From positions 310,001 through 374,000 of the forward strand of contig NZ_JAAORE010000003.1 of assembly GCF_017696175.1 (NCBI RefSeq): a DNA stretch of 64,000 nucleotides, read 5' to 3'. Of the stretch, positions 59,016 to 64,000 are shown in pieces. Each line of letters starts with the position of its first letter. The first letter of the stretch is position 1. This stretch comes from Prochlorococcus marinus XMU1404. Lineage in GTDB: Bacteria; Cyanobacteriota; Cyanobacteriia; PCC-6307; Cyanobiaceae. The notes under the pieces are model-generated. The model was not told the DNA's origin, ran no database searches, and was given only the letters and a program-made list of their open reading frames with translations. Both the position numbers and the translations under genes were made by a program.

Positions 59016-59333
59016 TTAATCCTCTTTCTCAATTGAACTAGAAATTCCTTTAGATTTTAATGATTCTGAGTAGAATTCTGCTGGCTCTAAATCACAAACA
59101 ATTACTAAACCCACGCCCGTATTGTGTGCTTCAAGCATTATTGCAATAGCATCTTGTTCACTTAATTGAGGAACAACTTCTCGCAGTGAAATAGTGACAT
59201 ACTCCATAGAATTTACTGGGTCATTATGAAGTAAAACCTTATATTTTGGAGATTTATTTTTTAATTCAGCAGGTTTCTTTTCAATCACTGCTGAATTATT
59301 ATTTGCAATTTGTTCTAACTTTATAGATAGCAT
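59016..59333 (-). CDS. clpS: ATP-dependent Clp protease adaptor ClpS
   Basis: 105-residue adaptor that delivers N-degron substrates to ClpC/ClpP. The motif block KVLLHNDPVNSMEYV and the C-terminal TGVGLVIVCDLEPAEFY are diagnostic. It is 33 nt downstream of dapL on the same strand. Length is normal. Confidence 0.94.
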   Translation of the reverse strand: MLSIKLEQIANNNSAVIEKKPAELKNKSPKYKVLLHNDPVNSMEYVTISLREVVPQLSEQDAIAIMLEAHNTGVGLVIVCDLEPAEFYSESLKSKGISSSIEKED

Positions 59334-59365
59334 TAAATTTATTAGTGTTTAATTTGTACTAATAA

Positions 59366-60592
59366 TTATATATTAATTATTCTTTCCATTGCATCAAGGA
59401 CGTTTGATCGTGAGTTGAAGGCTGACAAGCGAAAATAACCCTCTCCTGCTAATCCAAATCCGCTCCCAGGTGTTCCCACTACACTAACTTTTTGGAGAAG
59501 GAAATCAAAAAAGTCCCAAGATGTCATTTGATCTGGAACTTTAATCCAGATATAAGGAGCATTGTCCCCACCGTAAACTTTATATCCTGAATTCTGAAGT
59601 TTATTTTTCATGATTTTTGCATTTTCCATATAAAAATCAATTAAACCTTTCACCTGTTTTTTCCCTTCAGGAGAATAAACAGCCTCTGCACCTTTCTGAA
59701 CTACATAACTTACGCCATTGAATTTTGTAGATTGTCGCCTATTCCATAGAGGCCATAATTCTATTTCCTCATTTGTTGAACTCAAACCTTTGAGATCCTT
59801 AGGTATTACTGTAAAAGCACATCTGACTCCAGTGAATCCTGCATTCTTTGAAAAAGATCTAAATTCAATAGCACAATCCTTTGCCCCCTCAATCTCATAT
59901 ATTGAATGTGGAATATCATTATCTTGTATAAATGCTTCATAAGCTGCATCAAAAAGTATCAGAGATTTGTTTTGAAGGGCATAGTCAACCCACTTTTTCA
60001 ATTCTTCTTTTGTGATAGTTGCTCCAGTCGGATTATTTGGAAAGCAAAGATATAAAATATCAACTTTTTTTTCAGGTAGTTTTGGCAAAAAGTTGTTCCC
60101 CTCATTTATTGCTAGATATGTTAACCCTTGATAAGTACCATCTTCGAAAGCTTCTCCAGTTCTGCCTGTCATGACGTTACTATCTACATAAACAGGATAA
60201 ACAGGATCTGTTACAGCAATTGAATTATCCTTGCCAAGGATATCTAAAATATTGCTACTATCGCATTTCGAACCATCAGAAACAAATATTTCTTCAGGTA
60301 AAATTTGACAGCCACGAGAAATAAAATCATGCTCAGATATTTTTTCTCTCAGCCAAGAATAACCTTGTTCTGGTCCATAACCTCTGAAACCGTTTATTGT
60401 TCCCATGTCATCTAAAGCTTTACCCATAGCTTCTATGCATGCTCTTGGTAATGGTTCTGTAACATCTCCTATTCCAAGCTTAATAATTTCAGCACTCTTA
60501 TTTGATTGAGAATATATCTTTACCCTTTTAGCAATTTCAGGGAATAAATAGCCTGCTTTGAGTTTTAAATAATTTTCGTTTACTTGAACCAC
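59366..60592 (-). CDS. dapL: LL-diaminopimelate aminotransferase
   Basis: 408-residue PLP aminotransferase that converts tetrahydrodipicolinate directly to LL-DAP for lysine and peptidoglycan in cyanobacteria and plants. The start [22 protein letters not shown] is diagnostic. The PLP Lys lies in [12 protein letters not shown], and CFPNNPTGA is typical. I choose GTG at 60592 because it gives the family-length start VQVNENYL; a TTG eight codons upstream (60616) is also in frame. The 296-nt gap to rne holds no supportable gene. Confidence 0.94.
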   Translation of the reverse strand: MVQVNENYLKLKAGYLFPEIAKRVKIYSQSNKSAEIIKLGIGDVTEPLPRACIEAMGKALDDMGTINGFRGYGPEQGYSWLREKISEHDFISRGCQILPEEIFVSDGSKCDSSNILDILGKDNSIAVTDPVYPVYVDSNVMTGRTGEAFEDGTYQGLTYLAINEGNNFLPKLPEKKVDILYLCFPNNPTGATITKEELKKWVDYALQNKSLILFDAAYEAFIQDNDIPHSIYEIEGAKDCAIEFRSFSKNAGFTGVRCAFTVIPKDLKGLSSTNEEIELWPLWNRRQSTKFNGVSYVVQKGAEAVYSPEGKKQVKGLIDFYMENAKIMKNKLQNSGYKVYGGDNAPYIWIKVPDQMTSWDFFDFLLQKVSVVGTPGSGFGLAGEGYFRLSAFNSRSNVLDAMERIINI

Positions 60593-60888
60593 TTTAGATA
60601 TAAAGAATTTAAACAATACAAGGATAATGGATCAACGTGCTTTAGTGGTGATTAGATGTTAATATTATTGTAGTTATGATTAAATCAAGAGATAATCATA
60701 GCTATGAATTCAATTTCAAATATTTTGAAAGTCGTCTAAAGCTTAATACTTAGCATAATTAAATTGCTATTAATCTTAATTTAAAAACTAAAAAATAATA
60801 GCCATAAACAATTTCTTTTTTACAAGAGAAAAATTTAATTACTTATTAAGATGATTTTCATAGTTCAAACCACTTAAGAATTAATTAT
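60593..60888 (+). promoter_or_regulatory. divergent promoter region and long leader of rne
   Basis: 296-nt gap between dapL and rne. On the forward strand TATGAT (60675-60680) and CATAAT (60754-60759) are candidate -10 boxes and would give leaders of about 200 or 120 nt. A long rne leader fits feedback control of RNase E, known in E. coli. Only a chance 11-codon ATG frame at 60627 is present. Confidence 0.4.
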
Positions 60889-62712
60889 ATGTCTCAACAA
60901 ATTGTCATCGCCGAGCAGGCTCGAATTGCAGCACTCCTCACAGATGATCGAGTTGATGAATTAATAGTCGCGCAAGGTCAATATCAAATTGGCGATATTT
61001 TTTTAGGTTCAGTTGAAAATGTTCTTCCAGGCATTGATGCCGCTTTCATAAACATTGGAGAAAGTGATAAGAATGGGTTCATCCATGTATCAGATCTTGG
61101 CCCATTAAGGCTCAAAAAAGGAAACTTAGGAATAACTGAATTACTAGAACCAAAACAAAAAGTTCTAGTACAAGTAATAAAAGAACCTACAGGATCTAAA
61201 GGTCCTAGACTTTCAGGAAGTATTTCAATACCCGGGAAATATTTGATATTACAGCCACATGGTCAAGGAGTGAATATTTCCAGAAAAATAAATACAGAAA
61301 CTGAAAGAAATCGTTTAAAGGCTCTTGGGGTATTAATAAAACCACCAAGCACAGGTTTACTATTTAGAACAGAAGCAGAAAAGATAAAAGAGGAACTACT
61401 CATTGAAGATTTAGAAAATTTAATTCAACAATGGGAAGAGATTTTAAAAGTTTCAGAGTCCTCTAATCCACCAAAATTAATAAAAAGAGATGATGATTTC
61501 TCTCTTAAGATTTTGAGGGATCATGTTAAGTTATCAACTAAAAGTATAATTATCGATAGTGAATTTTCAGTTAAAAGAGCAAAAGATTTTTTAATTAAAT
61601 GTGAATCTAATGTGGATATTGAATTTCACGATAACGATTTAAACCAACATATTCTAGAAAAGTACGAAATAAAAAAAACTATTCAGAAAGCTCTTGAAAC
61701 TAGAGTGGAACTTCCTTCAGGCGGATATATAATAATTGAGCCAACTGAAGCTCTTACAGTAATTGATGTTAATTCTGGATCATTTACAAGATCTGCCAAC
61801 TCCCGACAAACAGTTTTGTGGACTAATTGCGAAGCAGCAGTAGAGATCTCAAGACAAATGAAATTAAGAAATATTGGTGGAGTTATAGTAGTAGACTTTA
61901 TTGATATGGAATCTAGAAGAGATCAATTCCAATTACTTGAGCATTTTACTTCAGCAATAAAAGATGATTCAGCTAGGCCTCAGATAGCTCAGCTGACTGA
62001 ATTAGGTTTAGTTGAGTTAACAAGAAAAAGACAAGGCCAAAATATATATGAATTATTCGGAAAAAAATGTTCTGCATGCAATGGCACAGGCCATATAGAG
62101 AATCTATTGAATTTTGAAGTTTCTAATCAAAAAATTAAAAACTTTGAAGAAAAAACTAAACAATCAAACATTATAAAAACCCTAGATATAGAAACTTCCC
62201 AATCAAATGATAAATATGAAAAAACAATTGAGAAGGGATTACTTAATTCTAAGAACCTTAGTAAGGATGATTCTTCTAATAAAAGAGAAAATGAAAATGA
62301 TGATTCAAGTACATTAAATTCAAAAGAAAAAAAAATAATAACAGTTGATCTTACTGATGATGAAAAAATTGTTTTCAGTCAATTAGGTATAAATCCACTA
62401 ATAAAGTTAGGGAAAGAATATCTCAATAGCAATAATTTTGTAAATTTAAAGGACAGTAGTAATGAAAGAGAAAGAACTTCGAATAACAAAAAAACAACAT
62501 CAAAAAAAGTAAAAAAAATCTCAAAATCTAAAGACTCAGAAGATATTGAAATTCATTTTGAAGCAAATCCTAATTCAAAAGATTCATCAACAACAAAAAC
62601 TAATAAGAATAAAGAAATTATATTATCAGAAAAGAAGAACGAAATTGAACTTACAGATGAGATTAACAATGCAAGAAAAAAAAGAAGAAGATCCTCTGCA
62701 ATTATTGAATAA
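60889..62712 (+). CDS. rne: ribonuclease E/G
   Basis: 607-residue endoribonuclease for RNA processing and decay. The S1 domain spans about 35-125. The catalytic Asp residues are D293 (TVIDVNSG) and D336 (VVVDFIDM). The Zn-link CSAC is C394 and C397. After about residue 420 it is a charged Ser/Lys/Asn-rich noncatalytic tail. The tail ends with a basic RKKRRRSSA block (596-604), which resembles the cyanobacterial nonapeptide that binds PNPase. Its last 44 nt overlap rnhB. Confidence 0.96.
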   Translation: MSQQIVIAEQARIAALLTDDRVDELIVAQGQYQIGDIFLGSVENVLPGIDAAFINIGESDKNGFIHVSDLGPLRLKKGNLGITELLEPKQKVLVQVIKEPTGSKGPRLSGSISIPGKYLILQPHGQGVNISRKINTETERNRLKALGVLIKPPSTGLLFRTEAEKIKEELLIEDLENLIQQWEEILKVSESSNPPKLIKRDDDFSLKILRDHVKLSTKSIIIDSEFSVKRAKDFLIKCESNVDIEFHDNDLNQHILEKYEIKKTIQKALETRVELPSGGYIIIEPTEALTVIDVNSGSFTRSANSRQTVLWTNCEAAVEISRQMKLRNIGGVIVVDFIDMESRRDQFQLLEHFTSAIKDDSARPQIAQLTELGLVELTRKRQGQNIYELFGKKCSACNGTGHIENLLNFEVSNQKIKNFEEKTKQSNIIKTLDIETSQSNDKYEKTIEKGLLNSKNLSKDDSSNKRENENDDSSTLNSKEKKIITVDLTDDEKIVFSQLGINPLIKLGKEYLNSNNFVNLKDSSNERERTSNNKKTTSKKVKKISKSKDSEDIEIHFEANPNSKDSSTTKTNKNKEIILSEKKNEIELTDEINNARKKRRRSSAIIE

Positions 62713-63286
62713 AGTATCCGAAACTGGAATAGATGAAGTTGGCAAGGGAGCAGTTTTTGGTCCAGTTTTTTCGGCAGTTGTAGTTTTAACTAAAAAAAAT
62801 AAATCTATCCTAAAAAAATTAGGTGTAATAGATAGTAAAAAATTAACTCAAAAAAAAAGACAATCACTTTTACCGAAAATTTTATTACTTTCTTCAGATT
62901 ATGGAATTGGGCAATCTTCTGCCAGAGAAATAGATCATCTTGGCATCAGAGCAGCTACAGAACTTTCAATGATTAGAGCTTTAAAAAAACTAAAAAAGAA
63001 ACCAGCTGAAATAATAATTGACGGGCCATTATTATTAAGGCCCTGGGAAGGAATGCAAAGAAATATAGTATCGGGAGATTCCAAATTTACCGCCATAGCT
63101 TCAGCAAGTATAGTTGCAAAAGTCTCTCGGGATAATCTAATGGAAAGGTTAGGAAAGAAATACTCAGGATACCTTTTATTTAAAAATAAAGGTTATGGGA
63201 CGAAGGAGCATCTTTCAATTATCAAAGAAAATGGAATAACTAATCTTCATAGGAAAAGTTTTTTACAAAAATCAAATCTTATTTAA
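62669..63286 (+). CDS. rnhB: ribonuclease HII
   Basis: 205-residue enzyme that removes ribonucleotides and RNA from DNA hybrids. The acidic catalytic set is in [14 protein letters not shown] (DE near residue 20), DSKKLTQ and IDGPLL. I place the start at ATG 62669; the frame is open further upstream inside rne, but that extension is not RNase HII-like. It overlaps the rne end by 44 nt in another frame, and its 3' end overlaps the convergent DUF1997 gene by 15 nt. Confidence 0.92.
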   Translation: MQEKKEEDPLQLLNKVSETGIDEVGKGAVFGPVFSAVVVLTKKNKSILKKLGVIDSKKLTQKKRQSLLPKILLLSSDYGIGQSSAREIDHLGIRAATELSMIRALKKLKKKPAEIIIDGPLLLRPWEGMQRNIVSGDSKFTAIASASIVAKVSRDNLMERLGKKYSGYLLFKNKGYGTKEHLSIIKENGITNLHRKSFLQKSNLI

Positions 63287-63790
63287 CTTACACCAATCTA
63301 AAAAATCTTTAACTAATTGCTGTTGAACTCTCGACTTGATACCCAACAAAATTCCATTTAAAACCGAATGGCCAGTAGATTCCAAAATTTTCTTTGGTAC
63401 TAACTTCAAAAGAGGGGGTTGGCTCACAGATACCCCTAACAGCGCCTCTCCTTCTAATCCAAGATCAGTTGCTTCCAAATTAGCTTTCAAAACAAGATTA
63501 AAGTCATCTATCATTCCTAAACCATCCAATCTGCTCTCAAGAGCGCTCATTCTTAAAATTCCATCTTTATTCTCTACCGCGATTGAAACAACAGGGTTAA
63601 TATCTAATTGAAAAACCTTAAAACTTGTTACTGTATACTTATATCTACCCTCTCCTTCAGGGACTAATTTTTTGGAGTCCAGCATTGCTCCAACGACTCT
63701 TTCTTCTTCCTTAAGATACTTAGAGAGATATTCTTTATTTCGTGTTACAGAAAGCTTTAATTTCTGCTTAGCATCAAAAGACAGCATCAT
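63272..63790 (-). CDS. DUF1997 protein
   Basis: 172-residue cyanobacterial/plastid protein of the DUF1997 family ([24 protein letters not shown] core). It looks like a soluble, beta-rich lipid-binding-like fold, but the function is unknown. I choose ATG 63790 because a GGAGG Shine-Dalgarno lies 8 nt before it; the TTG at 63805 upstream would place that site inside the ORF. It overlaps the rnhB end by 15 nt. Confidence 0.8.
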   Translation of the reverse strand: MMLSFDAKQKLKLSVTRNKEYLSKYLKEEERVVGAMLDSKKLVPEGEGRYKYTVTSFKVFQLDINPVVSIAVENKDGILRMSALESRLDGLGMIDDFNLVLKANLEATDLGLEGEALLGVSVSQPPLLKLVPKKILESTGHSVLNGILLGIKSRVQQQLVKDFLDWCKLNKI

Positions 63791-63840
63791 TTTTATTTCC
63801 TCCAATGCTTATTTGATCTCTTTTTTTCTTACTATTAATC

Positions 63841-64000
63841 ATGCGCAAACAAGTTGCATATTTAGGTCCTAAAGGGACATACGCAGAAAAAGCAGCTCAC
63901 ATATTATCAAAGCTTGCCAATTTTCAGACACCTATATTTGTACCATGTAATGGGTTACATTCGGTTATTAAATCGATAGCCTACAACAATTGTGATGCTG
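63841..64000 (+). CDS. pheA: prephenate dehydratase, N-terminal part, cut by window edge
   Basis: The ATG at 63841 opens MRKQVAYLGPKGTYAEKAA, the classic prephenate dehydratase start that binds the substrate. About 53 codons are present before the window ends. The enzyme makes phenylpyruvate for phenylalanine synthesis. It is divergent from DUF1997, with a 50-nt gap. The catalytic TRF motif and any ACT domain lie outside the window. Confidence 0.92.
   Translation, partial: MRKQVAYLGPKGTYAEKAAHILSKLANFQTPIFVPCNGLHSVIKSIAYNNCDA

Noticed and set aside
60627-60662. 11-codon ATG frame in the rne leader as an upstream ORF
   Set aside because: The Shine-Dalgarno-like AAGGA is only 2 nt from the ATG, and short frames are frequent by chance.
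62546-62668. Extended rnhB frame starting inside rne
   Set aside because: The extra residues are Lys/Gln-rich shadow sequence of rne; the RNase HII core starts soon after ATG 62669.

Overview
The window reads as chromosomal DNA of a high-light-adapted Prochlorococcus. The evidence is strong AT richness, very short intergenic gaps, a split RNA polymerase beta' subunit (rpoC1 + rpoC2), a cyanobacterial ATP synthase operon with b and b' subunits, a small high-light-inducible (Hli) gene, LL-diaminopimelate aminotransferase, and cyanobacteria-only families (DUF3326, Ycf35/DUF1257, DUF2997, DUF3143, DUF3493). I see no insertion sequence, prophage, CRISPR array or rRNA. The one RNA gene I can support is tRNA-Thr(CGT). 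The species assignment rests on pattern recognition, not on a search.

Layout. 1-5021: a cut pepP, then a tight forward run of a CNNM/CBS membrane protein, a GTPase with a DUF697-like tail, nadD and nadE. 5018-12371 (reverse): the ATP synthase operon atp1-atpB-atpE-atpG(b')-atpF-atpH-atpA-atpC(gamma), followed by a 2Fe-2S ferredoxin, a 63-residue unknown protein and DUF3326. 12639-15891: ftsW, then ccdA-ccsB (cytochrome c maturation). 15888-23643: queF, an unknown ORF with glnB (PII), tlyA, purB, fumC and a Ski2-like helicase. 23784-28351: a complete late biotin operon, bioF-bioK-bioC-bioD-bioA. 28361-34404: DUF3143, a DnaJ-like protein, rsmG, a four-gene redox cluster (DUF2997, Ycf35, 4Fe-4S ferredoxin, aldo/keto reductase), a HEAT-repeat protein, a 48-residue membrane peptide, rlmN and an Hli gene. 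34458-45167 (reverse): rpsT-tatD, then rpoB-rpoC1-rpoC2. 45288-48460: hisD, rpiA and an HtrA/Deg protease. 48622-54179: the rimP-nusA-ylxR-infB operon. 54196-59003: DUF3493, tRNA-Thr, two glycosyltransferases and a radical SAM protein. 59016-64000: clpS, dapL, rne-rnhB, DUF1997 and the start of pheA.

Most of the window is housekeeping: energy conversion, transcription, translation initiation, RNA decay, and NAD, biotin, purine, histidine and lysine synthesis. The most unusual points are: a PNPase-docking-like nonapeptide at the end of RNase E whose codons double as the start of rnhB; a GT2 glycosyltransferase whose N-terminus looks like the tail of a lost methyltransferase; the Ycf35 redox cluster behind a perfect promoter-proximal palindrome; a PII protein with Phe at the T-loop position 51; a tandem duplication in IF-2; and three convergent gene pairs that share a palindromic TTAA as both stop codons. 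No obviously novel multi-gene defence or mobile system is visible.
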